Origin: Blattamonas nauphoetae
Taxonomy: Eukaryota > Preaxostyla > Oxymonadida
Length of the DNA: 64,000 nucleotides
Assembly: GCA_033064195.1 (NCBI GenBank)
Contig: JARBJD010000356.1
Coordinates: forward strand, 1 to 64,000
Direction of reading: 5' to 3'
The notes under the pieces are model-generated. The model saw only the letters and a program-made list of their open reading frames with translations. It ran no database searches and was not told the origin of the DNA. Position numbers and translations under genes: made by a program. Of the stretch, positions 23,137 through 34,420 are shown piece by piece; the stretch's first letter is position 1, and the number at the start of each line of letters is the position of its first letter.

Positions 23137-25249
23137 TCATTTCATCTGTTTCAAAACAATCTCTCCAAATCCATTCCGTTCGGCAATCATTCCTCGTCGA
23201 TTCATGTGGGCAGCACTTCCCTTCCCAACCACAACCCCACCCGACCAACCATTCCAATCTGATCCCATGTTCATACTCGAGTCTTCCATAATCCTCAACA
23301 AGTTCGATGACGTGGATGAAGATGGGCACATCTTGTTCTGTCCCAAGAAGAGCAGCTGATCGGAGAGAGTGTCAGCTGAAGTCACGGCGAGGAAGGACAA
23401 ACACGACGGGACGAGCATCCCTGCTGGCGACACACGTTTCTCCATCTTCTTCTCTTTCGCTTTTGACTTGTTTTTGGTGGATGGCTGCGGTGTGGTGGGC
23501 TGGCTGGTGTCAGTGTCTGGACGTGTCTTCCGCTGTTCTCCACACTGCACCCAAAACAGAAACGCGTTGATCAGAGCCGCTGCTGCTGAAATGTTGCTCT
23601 CTGCCACCGTCCGACGAAACACTCCTTCCGTCTCCAGCCCTCCCAACTCCACAAAGCGGTTCCTAAGGAACGGGAGCACGAAAGGCAGTTGGAACGAAGC
23701 TAACGGCCGCCACACACTTCCTCACTCGCCCCCTCTCTCTTCGTTCGGCCTCCATCGATTCGCCCTCCACAAACCCTGTCGACCAGAATGCTCGTGAAGC
23801 TCACATTGACGCCTCGAGAGGACTCAGCCAGCGTGGCGGGGTGAGAGGGTTTGAGTGGAAGAGTGCCTGCTGAAGAAGGGCTTCATCCATGCCAGTCGAG
23901 AGGTACCGCCCAGCGTGACACCTTCATCACATCTCGTGCCCACGCGGCAGAAGGAGCGTCCCGTCCAGTTTCATCTCGCCTCGCCATCACCACACCACCA
24001 CTCGCTCTCCCTCCTCCTTCTTCTCCTTCTTGCCCTCCTTCCCACTCCCTCCCGTTCCCAACTTGGCGAGCGACCCAATCTTCTCGAAGCCAGCGTTCGG
24101 AACAAGCTCCACAAACAGCAAGTGCTCCTTCCCTTTCTTGCAGCACCCCTCTTCCACCAGCTGCGTCGGCCACTCGTCTGGCCCTTGCTCGCCAATCTCC
24201 GCGGCTCGTCGCTGCAGTCCAAAGAACAGCGTCACACACATCTTCGAAAACACAACACGCGCCATCACTCCCGCCAGCTTCTCTGCACGCCCTGCTCCTT
24301 CCGCTCGTCCTGCCTCCACTCGACTCTGCAGATACGCCAGAACACCACGCTGGAACGCTGTGGTGGGAAGGAAGGTGTCGGCCATCCACGCATACAGACT
24401 CCAGCCACCCATCCTCTCCTCGTCGGTCATCGTCTCCCACACTTCCTTCTTCTTCCCCTTCTTCCCCGCGCTTGCTTCTCCCACTCCACTCCCACTCGCA
24501 CTGCACTCAAACTCGTTGGTCTGCTTCACAATCATCGCATACAGCTCATCTCGGACAGGATCGGATCCGCGCTGGCCGGCGAGGAGGACGCGCTGTCCGG
24601 ATATCCCCCGCTCCTTCATTTGTCCCTTCACGTTTCCCTGCCATCATATCACCATCCCGAAAAGGTGTGGAAGGATGTTCGTGGCTTTGTCTGTGCAGCG
24701 ATGGTCGGTCTGTTCGTGCAGACTTTGGTCGAGTTCGTCGCGCTGGAATCGCATCTCGTTTGATGCCCAGTCGCTCTTCATCTTTCCTTTTCCGGCTGCA
24801 ATCTTTGCAACCCCACATTCTCCAAACATCGCAAGGTCGAACGGCGGAATGAGCAGCGGAAAGGTCGATGTGGAGACGAAAGCATCATTTCCGCCGCTCC
24901 TTCGGAATCTCCTCACATTCATCAAATCTCACGAGAGTCATCGTCAGCGTTGAAGAAATCATTGAGACACATTCCAGTAGCTCATCCAGATCATCAAGAA
25001 CAATTCGGAAACTGTAATTGAGGAGAGTCGCCATGAACGACTTGATGCGTTGGGAACAAGTCAAGGGCTGAGGAGAAGGACGAAGAATGGATGGTTGACG
25101 TTCTGAATCGAGGTGTTGTCAGATTGTTCCATCGCTGGATCGAAGATGACAGACACGATGTCCAATTTGAGAATGGCGATGCAGAAAGCACAGAAGAAGA
25201 GAGACAATGCTGCGAAATGAAAGAGATGGTTGGTGCACCAATCACTCAC
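23137..25249 (-). pseudogene. MyTH4-RhoGAP remnant, copy 2, ending in a beta-helix tail
   Basis: The MyTH4 piece (GSDPVRDELYAMIVKQTNEF, then WETMTDEERMGGWSLYAWMA) and the RhoGAP start (FVELGGLETEGVFRRTVAES) are in the same order as copy 1. The site where copy 1 carries the DNA element is intact here (GTTCTCCAC at 23,535-23,543). The last 192 codons (23,137-23,715) form one open frame. It starts in the RhoGAP domain, passes a Lys-rich linker (TKNKSKAKEKKMEKR), and ends in the beta-helix tail MGSDWNGWSGGVVVGKGSAA to IVLKQMK. Upstream in-frame TGA codons shared with the other copies make expression of a full protein unlikely. Confidence 0.62.
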
Positions 25250-25967
25250 GACACTTGAAGAGCTGAGAGAGAAAGTATTCCGAAAGTCGGACTGTCGGCG
25301 AGGAATGAAGACAGGAGTGTGTGAGTTGGACAGATTATCGATGTCTCAAGAAGGAAGAGTGACGATTAATCAACGTGGAAGAAGGATGTCGTAGAAGTTG
25401 ATGAAAGTGGATAATCTTTCACAAACCCGTTCAAATGGAAGTTCAACGATGCAAAGGAAGGGTTGTGGTGCGATCAAAATGAAGATACGCGAGAATTACT
25501 CAATAGTTGTGAATGATGAAGAAATCATTGAGTGTTCGATTTGTTCGGGAGAAATGGTTCAAAATCTCTATCTCGTCTTGAGAGGTGTGTGGGGAAATCT
25601 GTTCTATTTCCAATCAAAATGTCCCTTTCCGGGGAGAAATCGAACTCTTTTCATTCTCTCTTCAGCCATGACGAACAGAGGGGGCGAGAAATATATCGCG
25701 AATCGGCGAATATAGCATGATATTTAACATAATATGAGACAAAGAGCTCACGAAAGATGAGTTTAGAGTGAGATCATCGAAGATTTTGATTGATCTGAAG
25801 ATATGGGTGTATTCATTCATCACTGGAGAGAAACAAATCCCCACCTACTCATGAAAGGGATTTTGAGAAACAAAACAACGGAGTACGGCCTAGACAAACA
25901 GAAAGTTATGATAGATGGAACGGAAAAAGAATGAAAGATGTTAGCGAGATCTTGGAGGTTATATTCA

Positions 25968-27011
25968 TCACAGATTTGCAATCAATGCCTCGAAAAGATA
26001 CTTAATACTGAGTAGACGATGTTTGGTCCATGGCAAGTGCACATCTGGAAGGATTTGCTCTGTTTTGTCAGCCCATCCTTCTTCTAGTATCATCCCTCTC
26101 ACCACCGCAATACGATCAGGCAGTGCTGCATCAACAGAATTGGATGGCTTGAAGAGCCTTTCGAGATCATTCAGAAAGTCAAAAGAACAGCCACGCTCGG
26201 CGAATGTTTCAAAGAATATCATCGCTGCTTGCAAGATTGGAAGTTCACAGAGCAGTGAGTATGCTTCATCAACATGTGGTGCAGCGAGGAGAATGCTTCC
26301 AAGAACCCCAAATATCTCAAATTCTTCGAAAACAGGTGTGACAAGTTTGGATGTTTGGCAGATACGACGAAGATAGTCTCGAGTCAAGTTCAATGTGACA
26401 GTCATCGCATCGTAATTAGGAAGAGGTTGGAAAGGGGTCAGGTTGGAACGAGATCGAGTTTGTTTCGGCCACCTTTTCAAAACGATGATGATTAGATGGA
26501 TAATGAACTGATGAACTGCATCTGGGTGTTGTCCTTGCACCGAGTAATCGGTTGGTGATGGAGTGGACTGATGTGGTGTGAATGGGAGGGAGAGAGGCTC
26601 GAAGATGTCAAGAAGTCTTTTCAATGTTCCAGAGGTGACAATCTCAACAACCAAAGGATGGGAGGCTGATGAGCGTGGATCTACAAAGCACTCCAATAAG
26701 CTCTTTGCCGGACCGACGTGTCTCGATGAACAGAGTTGAACGATTCTGTCCATCGAGAACAAATCCTCACAGAATATGGCTGAGGTGACGACAGTTGGTG
26801 ATTCAGAGGACCGGTCCACACAATGGGACAGATTTACAAAAAGTCGTTCAGTCTTTTTCAGTTCTGCTGCTGAGAATTCAGCATTTGAGTCGAATCGTTG
26901 GAAGAAGGTGTGGAGAGCTGGGAGATATTCCTGACGAAATGAGATGGTTCGCTGGGCACGCATCCGATTGATTTGAGCCTCCGCTGACTTTAAATAAAGA
27001 TTACCAGTCAT
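25968..27011 (-). CDS. ARM-like helical family 1 protein, copy C
   Basis: 347 codons. The N-terminus is diverged: the MGGS start used by paralogues is followed by TGA here (about 27,026-27,037), so translation probably begins at the Met of MTGNLYLKSAEAQINRMRAQ. The central patch (HQFIIHLIIIVLKRWPKQTR) matches copy E in type rather than A/B/D. The C-terminus is HLPWTKHRLLSIKYLFEALI followed by ANL, nearly identical to copy D. The core helices are retained. No known function. Confidence 0.72.
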   Translation of the reverse strand: MTGNLYLKSAEAQINRMRAQRTISFRQEYLPALHTFFQRFDSNAEFSAAELKKTERLFVNLSHCVDRSSESPTVVTSAIFCEDLFSMDRIVQLCSSRHVGPAKSLLECFVDPRSSASHPLVVEIVTSGTLKRLLDIFEPLSLPFTPHQSTPSPTDYSVQGQHPDAVHQFIIHLIIIVLKRWPKQTRSRSNLTPFQPLPNYDAMTVTLNLTRDYLRRICQTSKLVTPVFEEFEIFGVLGSILLAAPHVDEAYSLLCELPILQAAMIFFETFAERGCSFDFLNDLERLFKPSNSVDAALPDRIAVVRGMILEEGWADKTEQILPDVHLPWTKHRLLSIKYLFEALIANL

Positions 27012-27162
27012 TACGGATTGTCATGATCCCCCCATGACAAAAACCAAAAGATGTCATCTCGAGTCTTAGTTTGAATTATTACAATTCACTCAAAAGGATG
27101 AATCACAGAGTTCCTGACATGAGAGAAAAACAACGAAAAAGAGGACAATGTGGATATTAAAG

Positions 27163-29288
27163 TCACATCATCTGTTTCAAAACAATCTCTCCAAATCCAT
27201 TCTGTTCGGCAATCATTCTCCTTCTGTCCAGGTGAACCACACTTCCCTTCCCAACCACAACCCCACCTGACCAACCATTCCAATCTGATCCCATGTTCAT
27301 ACTCGAGTACTCCGCAATCCTCAACAAGTTCGATGACGTGGATGAAGATGAGCAAATCTGGTTCTGTCCCAAGAAGAGCAGCGGATCGGAGAGAGTGTCA
27401 GCTGACGGCACGGCGAGGAAGGATCGACACGACGGGACGAGCGTGCCTGCTGGCGAGCCTCCTTTTTCTATTCTTCCACTTTTCCTTTCTCCTTCGCTTT
27501 TGACTTTTCGTTGGTGGATGGCTGTGGCGTGGTGGGCTGGCTGGTGTTTGTGTCTGGACATGCCTTCCGCTGTCCTCCACACTGCACCCAAAACAGAAAC
27601 GCGTTGATCAGTGCCGCTGCTGAAGAAATGTCGCTCTCTGCCACCGTCCGCCGAAACACCCCTTCCGTCTCCAGCCCTCCCAACTCCACAAAGCGGTTCA
27701 AGAGGAACGGGAGCACGAAAGGCAGTTGGAACGAAGTGAACCGTCGCCACACACTTCCTCACTCGTCCCCCCTCTCTCCTCGTTCGGCCTCCTTCGACTC
27801 GCCCTCCACAAACCCTGTCGACCAGAACGCTCGTGAAGCTCGCATTGACACTGCGAGAGGTCTCGGCCAGCGAGGCGGGGTGAGAGGGTTTGAGTGGAAG
27901 AGTGCCTGCTGAAGAAGGGCTTCCTCGATGTCGACTGAGAAGAAGTGGACAGAGTGTCCCACTCCACACATCTCGTGCCCACGCGGCAGAAGGAGCGTCC
28001 CGTCCAGTTTCATCTCGCCTCGCCATCACCACACCACCACTCTCTCTCCCTCCGCCTTCTTCTCCTTCTTGCCCTCCTTCCCACTCCCTCCCACTCCCAT
28101 CACACCGAGCGACCCAATCTTCTCGAAGTCAGTGTTCGGCACAAGCCCCACAAACAGCAAGTGCTCCTTCCCTTTCTTGCAGCACCCCTCTTCCACCAGC
28201 TGCGTCGGCCACTCGTCTGGCCCTTGCTCGCCAATCTCCGCGGCTCGTCACTGCGGTCCAAAGAACAGCGTCACACACATCTTCGAAAACACAACACGCG
28301 CCATCACTCCCGCCAGCTTCTCTGCACGCCCTGCTCCTTCCGCTCGTCCTGCCTCCACTCGACTCTGCAGATACGCCAGAACACCACACTGGAACGCTGT
28401 GGTGGGAAGGAAGGTGTCGGCCATCCACGCATACAGACTCCAGCCACCCATCCTCTCCTCGTCGGTCATCGTCTCCCACACTTCCTTCTTCTTCCCCTTC
28501 TTCCCCGCGCTTGCTTCTCCCACTCCACTCCCACTCGCACTGCACTCAAACTCGTTGGTCTGCTTCACAATCATCGCATACAGCTCATCTCGGACAGGAT
28601 CGGATCCGCGCTGGCCGGCGAGGAGGACGCGCTGTCCGGATATCCCCCGCTCCTTCATTTGTCCCTTCACGTTTCCCTGCCATCATATCACCATCCCGAA
28701 AAGGTGTGGAAGGATGTTCGTGGCTTTGTCTGTGCAGCGATGGTCGGTCTGTTCGAGGAGACTTTGATCGAGTTCGTCGTGCTGGAATCGCATCTCGTTT
28801 GATGCCCAGTCGCTCGTCTTCTTTCCATTTTCGGCTGCAATCTTTGTTACCCCCAATTCTCCAAACATCGCAAGGTTGAACAGCGGGAGGAGCAGCGGAA
28901 ATGTCGATGTGGAGACGAAAGTATCATTTCCACCACTCCTGCAGAATCTCCTCACATTCATCAAATCTCACGAGAGTCATCGTCAGCGTCGAAGAAATCA
29001 TTGAGACACATTCCAGTAGCTCATCCAGATCATCAAGAACAATTCGGAAACTGTAATTGAGGAGAGTCGCCATGAACGACTTGATGCGTTGGGAACAAGT
29101 CAAGGGCTGAGGAGAAGGACGAAGAATGGATGGTTGACGTTCCGAATCGATGTGTTGACAGATTGCTGCATCGATGGATCGAAGATGACAGACACGATGT
29201 CCAATTTGAGAATGGCGATGCAGAAAGCACAGAAGAAGAGAGACAATGCTGCGAAATGAAAGAGATGGTTGGTGCACCAATCACTCAC
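27163..29288 (-). pseudogene. MyTH4-RhoGAP remnant, copy 3, with beta-helix tail
   Basis: This copy preserves the segment linking the two domains best: MKLDGTLLLPRGHEMCGVGH, then FFSVDIEEALLQQALFHSNP, leading to GFVEGESKEAERGERGDE. An in-frame TGA at 27,759-27,761 follows, then GSVWRRFTSFQLPFVLPFLL and the RhoGAP start. Most of the MyTH4 segment is nearly identical to copy 2. GTCCTCCAC at 27,572-27,580 is the empty site of the element found in copy 1. The beta-helix tail (MGSDWNGWSGGVVVGKGSVV to IVLKQMM) closes it. Confidence 0.62.
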
Positions 29289-30009
29289 GACACTTGAAGA
29301 GCTGAGAGAGAAAGTATTCCGAAAGTCGGACTGTCGGCGAGGAATGAAGACAGGAGTGTGTGAGTTGGACAGATTATCGATGTCTCAAGAAGGAAGAGTG
29401 ACGATTAATCAACGTGGAAGAAGGATGTCGTAGAAGTTGATGAAAGTGGATAATCTTTCACAAACCCGTTCAAATGGAAGTTCAACGATGCAAAGGAAGG
29501 GTTGTGGTGCGATCAAAATGAAGATAGGCGAGAATTACTCAACTGTTGTGAATGACTAAGAAATCATTGAGTGTTCGATTTGTTCGGGAGAAATGGTCCA
29601 AAAACTCTATCTCGTCTTGAGAGGCGTGTTCGGAATGTTTTTCATTTTCAATCAAAACGTCCCTTTCCGGGGAGAAATCGAACTCGGCTCATTCCTTCAT
29701 CAACCATGAGGAGCAGAGGTGGCAACAGAATAATAGGTCGCGAATTGGCGAATATCACATGATGTTCAACGTAGGATGAGACAAAGAGTTCACGAGAGAT
29801 GAGCTCAGAGCGAGATCATCGAAGATTTTGATTCAACTGAAGATATGGGTGTATTCATTCATCACTGGAGAGAAACGAATCCCCAACAACTCATGAAAAG
29901 GATTTTGAGAAACAAAACAACGGAGTAAGGCCTAGACAAACAGAAAGTGGTGATGAATGGAACTGAAAAAGAATGAAAGAGGTTAGCGAGATCTTGGAGG
30001 TTATATTCA

Positions 30010-31095
30010 TCACAGATTTGCAATCAATGCCTCGAAAAGATACTTAATACTGAGTAGACGATGTTTGGTCCATGGCAAGTGCACATCTGGAAGGATTTGC
30101 TCTGTTTTGTCAGACCATCCTTCTTCGAGCACCATCCCTCTCACCACCGCAATACGATCAGGCAGTGCTGCATCAACAGAATTGGATGGCTTGAAGAGTC
30201 TTTCGAGATCATTCAGAAAGTCAAAAGAACAGCCACGCTCGGCGAATGTTTCATAGAATATCATCGCTGCTTGCAAGATTGGAAGTTCACAGAGCAGTGA
30301 GTATGCTTCATCAACATGTGGTGCAGCGAGGAGAATGCTGCCAAGAACCCCAAATATTTCAGATTCTTCGAAAATGTGAGTGACAAGTTTGGATGTTTGG
30401 CAGACACGACGAAGATAGTCTCGAGTCAAGTTTAAAGTGATGGCCATCGCATCGTAGCTTTGAGAAGGTTTGAAAATTGGAGAGTGGGACGATGATAGAA
30501 TCAGCTTGGAAAATGGATTCAAGACAGTGCGGATCAAACGGACAATGAACTTATGAACTGTATCTGGGTGTTGTCCTTGCACCGAGTAATCGGTTGGTGA
30601 TGGAGTGGAAGGACATGTCGTGAATGGGAGGGAGAGAGGCTCGAAGATGTCAAGAAGTCTTTCCAATGTTCCAGAGGTGACAATCTCAACCATCAAAGGA
30701 TGGGAGAATGGTGAGTATTGTCTCACAAAGCTCTCCAAGAAGATCTTCGCCAAACTGTGATGGTTCAATGAAAAGAGCTGAACGATTCTGTCCATCGAGA
30801 ACAAATCATCGCGGAATATCGTCGAGGTGACGACAGTTGGTGATTCAGAGGAACCTCCGAGACACATGGACAGATTATAGAAAAGATCTTCAGTCTCTTT
30901 CAGCTCCGCTGCTGAGAATTCAGGAGTTGAGTCGAATCGTTCGAAGAAAATGTGGAGAGCTGGGAGATATTTTGTACGAAGTAATTTCGTACGACAGTTC
31001 ATAGAACGTCTCGCCCTTTCAGGATCCCAATAACGATAACCTGTCATCAAGACAGGTTGTGATCCACCCATGACACAAACCACAGATGTCTTCAC
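30010..31095 (-). CDS. ARM-like helical family 1 protein, copy D (mosaic)
   Basis: 361 codons. The first ~110 residues match copy B almost perfectly (ARRSMNCRTKLLRTKYLPAL, HIFFERFDSTPEFSAAELK). The last ~40 match copy C (PDVHLPWTKHRLLSIKYLFE, ALIANL). The centre (HKFIVRLIRTVLNPFSKLIL) is A/B-type, while SPTDYSVQGQHPD is C/E-type. It is therefore a recombinant of its neighbours that kept an open frame, suggesting the product is still under selection. The start is Met of MGGSQPVLMTG, as in B. Function unknown. Confidence 0.75.
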   Translation of the reverse strand: MKTSVVCVMGGSQPVLMTGYRYWDPERARRSMNCRTKLLRTKYLPALHIFFERFDSTPEFSAAELKETEDLFYNLSMCLGGSSESPTVVTSTIFRDDLFSMDRIVQLFSLNHHSLAKIFLESFVRQYSPFSHPLMVEIVTSGTLERLLDIFEPLSLPFTTCPSTPSPTDYSVQGQHPDTVHKFIVRLIRTVLNPFSKLILSSSHSPIFKPSQSYDAMAITLNLTRDYLRRVCQTSKLVTHIFEESEIFGVLGSILLAAPHVDEAYSLLCELPILQAAMIFYETFAERGCSFDFLNDLERLFKPSNSVDAALPDRIAVVRGMVLEEGWSDKTEQILPDVHLPWTKHRLLSIKYLFEALIANL

Positions 31096-31197
31096 GAGTC
31101 TGAGTTTGAATACTCACCTTCCACTCAAAACGCTGAATCAGATAAATCCTGATATGAGAGGAATACAACTGAAACAAGGAAAATGGGGACATTGAAG

Positions 31198-32906
31198 TCA
31201 TTTCATCTGTTTCAAAACAATCTCTCCAAATCCATTCCGTTCGGCAATCATTCCTCGTCGATTCATGTGGGCAGCACTTCCCTTCCCAACCACAACCCCA
31301 CCCGACCAACCATTCCAATCTGATCCCATGTTCATACTCGAGTCTTCCATAATCCTCAACAAGTTCGATGACGTGGATGAAGATGGGCACATCTTGTTCT
31401 GTCCCAAGAAGAGCAGCTGATCGGAGAGAGTGTCAGCTGAAGTCACGGCGAGGAAGGGCAGACACGACGGGACGAGCATCCCTGCTGGCGACACACGTTT
31501 CTCCATCTTCTTCTCTTTCGCTTTTGACGTGTCGTTGGTGGATAGTTGTGGTGTGGTGGACTGGCTGGCTGGCGTCTGTGTCTGGACGTGTCTTCCGCTG
31601 TCCTCCACACAGCACCCAAAACAGACCCGCGTTGATCAGAGCCGCTGCGGCTGCAATGTCGCTCTCTGCCACCGTCCGCCGAAACACTCCTTCCGTCTCC
31701 AGCCCTCCCAACTCCGCAAAGCGGTTCCAGAGGAAAAGATGCACGAAAGGCAGTTGGAACGAAGCTAACGGCCGCCACACACTTCCTCACTCGCCCCCTC
31801 TCTCTTCGTTCGGCCTCCATCGATTCGCCCTCCACAAACCCTGTCGACCAGAATGCTCGTGAAGCTCACATTGACGCCTCGAGAGGACTCAGCCAGCGTG
31901 GCGGGGTGAGAGGGTTTGAGTGGAAGAGTGCCTGCTGAAGAAGGGCTTCATCCATGCCAGTCGAGAGGTACCGCCCAGTGTGACACCTTCATCACATCTC
32001 GTGCCCACGCGGCAGAAGGAGCGTCCCGTCCAGTTTCATCTCGCCTCGCCATCACCACACCACCACTCTCTCTCCCTCCGCCTTCTTCTCCTTCTTGCCC
32101 TCCTTCCCACTCCCTCCCACTCCCATCACACCGAGCGACCCAATCTTCTCGAAGTCAGTGTTCGGCACAAGCCCCACAAACAGCAAGTGCTCCTTCCCTT
32201 TCTTGCAGCACCCCTCTTCCACCAGCTGCGTCGGCCACTCGTCTGGCCCTTGCTCGCCAATCTCCGCGACTCGTCACTGCGGTCCAAAGAACAGCGTCAC
32301 ACACATCTTCGAAAACACAACACGCGCCATCACTCCCGCCAGCTTCTCTGCACGCCCTGCTCCTTCCGCTCGTCCTGCCTCCACTCGACTCTGCAGATAC
32401 GCCAGAACACCACACTGGAACGCTGTGGTGGGAAGGAAGGTGTCGGCCATCCACGCAAACAGACCTCAGCCACCCATCCTCTCCTCGTCGGTCATCCTCT
32501 CCCACACTTCCTTCTTCTTCCCCTTCTTCCCCGCGCTTGCTTCTCCCGCTCCACTCCCACTCGCACTGCACTCAAACTCGTTGGTCTGCTTCACAATCAT
32601 CGCATACAGCTCATCGCGGACAGGATCGGATCAGCGCTGGCCAGCGAGGAGGACGCGCTGTCCGGACATCCCCCGCTCCTTCATTTGTCCCTTCACGCTT
32701 CCCTGCCATCACAACACCATCCCGAAAAGGCGTTGGAGGATGTTCGTGGCTTTGTCTGTGCAGCGCCGCTCAGTTGGTTCGATGATGCTTTGGTCGAGTT
32801 CGTCGCGCTGGAATCGCATCGCGTTTGATGCCCAGTCGCTCTTCTTTCCATTTTCGGCTGATATCTTTGTTACCCCCAATTCTCCAAACATCGCAAGGTT
32901 GAACAA
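31198..32906 (-). pseudogene. MyTH4-RhoGAP remnant, copy 4, N-terminally truncated
   Basis: The beta-helix tail (MGSDWNGWSGGVVVGKGSAA), the linker and the RhoGAP start (FAELGGLETEGVFRRTVAES) are present, as is most of the MyTH4 segment up to GVTKISAENGKKSDWASNAM. At about 32,920 the homology jumps to sequence that in unit 3 lies about 0.8 kb further on, so the N-terminal part is deleted. It carries the shared TGA just upstream of the MyTH4 segment and the one before the RhoGAP segment. GTCCTCCAC at 31,600-31,608 is another empty site for the element. Confidence 0.6.
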
Positions 32907-33219
32907 CGGGATGAGCCCCAGAAACTTCGACCAGGAGGAACAGAGGTGGCATCAGAACAATAGGTCGCGAATTGGCGAATAACGCACGATGTTAAACATA
33001 GGATGAGGTAAAGAGTTCACGAGAGATGAGCTCAGAGCGAGATCATCGACGATTTTGATTGAACTGAAGAAATGGGTGTATTCATTCATCACTGGAGAGA
33101 AAAGAATCTCCATCAACTCATGAAAAGGATTTTGAGAAACAAAACAACGGATCGATGCCGAGACAAACAGAAATGGATGATGAATGGAACAGGAAAAGGA
33201 ATGAAGGATGTTAGCGAGA

Positions 33220-34293
33220 TTATCTTGGTTCTCTCAGAACGAAATTGGCTCCAAATACCTCGAAAAGAAATTTAAGACCGGTTGGACAATATTTGGTCCA
33301 TTTGAAGCGTGTGTCTGCAAGGTTTTGCTCTGTTTTGTCAGCCCATCCTTCTTCTAGTATCATCCCTCTCACCACCGCAATACGATCAGGCAGTGCTGCA
33401 TCAACAGAATTGGATGGCTTGAAGAGTCTTTCGAGATCATTCAGAAAGTCAAAAGAACAGCCACGCTCGGCGAATGTTTCAAAGAATAACATCGCTGCTT
33501 GCAAGATTGGAAGTTCACAGAGCAGTGAGTATGCTTCATCAACATGTGGTGCTGCGAGGAGAATGCTTCCAAGAACCCCAAATATCTCAAATTCTTTGAA
33601 AACGGGAGTGACAAGTTTGGATGTTTGGCAGATACGACGAAGATAGTCTCGAGTCAAGTTCAAAGTGACAGCCATCGCATCAAAATCTTGAAGAGGTTGG
33701 AAAAGGTTTATGTCCAAGACAGTTTGAGCATGTTTTGGCCACGTTTTCAAGACGATGATGATGGCATTGAGGATGAACTTATGAACTGCATCTGGATGTT
33801 GTCCTTGCACCGAGTAATCGGTTGGTGATGGAGTGGAAGGACATGTCGTGAATGGGAGGGAGAGAGGCTCGAAGATGTCAAGAAGTCTTTTCAATGTTCC
33901 AGAGGTGACAATCTCAACAACTAAAGGATGGGAGGCTGATGAGCGTGGATCTACAAAGCATTCCAAGAAGATCTTCGCCAAACTGTGATGGCTCGATGAA
34001 AAGAGTTGAACGATTCTGTCCATCGAGAACAAATCATCGCGGAATATCGTCGAGGTGACGACAGTTGGTGATTCAGAGGACCGATCCACACAATTGGACA
34101 GATTATAGAAAAGATCTTCAGTCACTTTCAGCTCTGTGTCTGAGAAGTCAGCATTCGAGTCGAATCGGTCGAAGAATGCGTGGAGAGCTGGGAGATATTC
34201 CTGATGAAATGATTCTGTATTCCACTTTCGAGAACGTAGCTCCATTTCCGGGGTCCATAAGTCCATAATCTTGCCCTGATGGGATCCGCCCAT
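33220..34293 (-). CDS. ARM-like helical family 1 protein, copy E
   Basis: 357 codons. It starts MGGSHQGKIMDLWTPEMELR; the first ~30 residues are the most diverged of the family. The core is conserved (LVVEIVTSGTLKRLLDIFEP, LPDRIAVVRGMILEEGWADK), and the central patch is C-type (HKFILNAIIIVLKTWPKHAQ). It lies about 130 bases downstream of the full-length beta-helix gene on the same strand. This is the arrangement copied, in truncated form, throughout the array, so this unit may be close to the ancestral layout. Function unknown. Confidence 0.75.
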   Translation of the reverse strand: MGGSHQGKIMDLWTPEMELRSRKWNTESFHQEYLPALHAFFDRFDSNADFSDTELKVTEDLFYNLSNCVDRSSESPTVVTSTIFRDDLFSMDRIVQLFSSSHHSLAKIFLECFVDPRSSASHPLVVEIVTSGTLKRLLDIFEPLSLPFTTCPSTPSPTDYSVQGQHPDAVHKFILNAIIIVLKTWPKHAQTVLDINLFQPLQDFDAMAVTLNLTRDYLRRICQTSKLVTPVFKEFEIFGVLGSILLAAPHVDEAYSLLCELPILQAAMLFFETFAERGCSFDFLNDLERLFKPSNSVDAALPDRIAVVRGMILEEGWADKTEQNLADTRFKWTKYCPTGLKFLFEVFGANFVLREPR

Positions 34294-34420
34294 GACACGA
34301 ACATCAGAAAATCTTCAAAAGTCTGAGTTTGAAATATCACAATTCACTCAAAAGGATGAATCACATAATTCCTGACATGAGAGAAAGACAACGAAAAAGA
34401 GGACAATGTGGATATTAAAG

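Larger units (their letters stand above)
15790..34293. repeat. Tandem array of five ~4-kb segmental repeat units
   Basis: A landmark close to GGCCTAGACAAACAGAAA recurs near 15,806, 21,867, 25,886, 29,926 and (diverged) 33,155, just downstream of each ARM-like gene. Unit lengths are about 6.06, 4.02, 4.04 and 3.23 kb, and the fifth unit runs into the full beta-helix gene. Each unit has, in minus-strand order, a MyTH4-RhoGAP pseudogene, a beta-helix tail and an ARM-like gene. Unit 1 is longer because of the inserted DNA element at 17,870-19,514 and a longer beta-helix tail. Unit 4 lost about 0.8 kb near 32,920. Long stretches of units 2 and 3 are nearly identical, which indicates recent duplication. 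Confidence 0.85.

Noticed and set aside
15790-34293. CRISPR-like or satellite array
   Set aside because: Units are ~4 kb gene-bearing duplications, not short spaced repeats.
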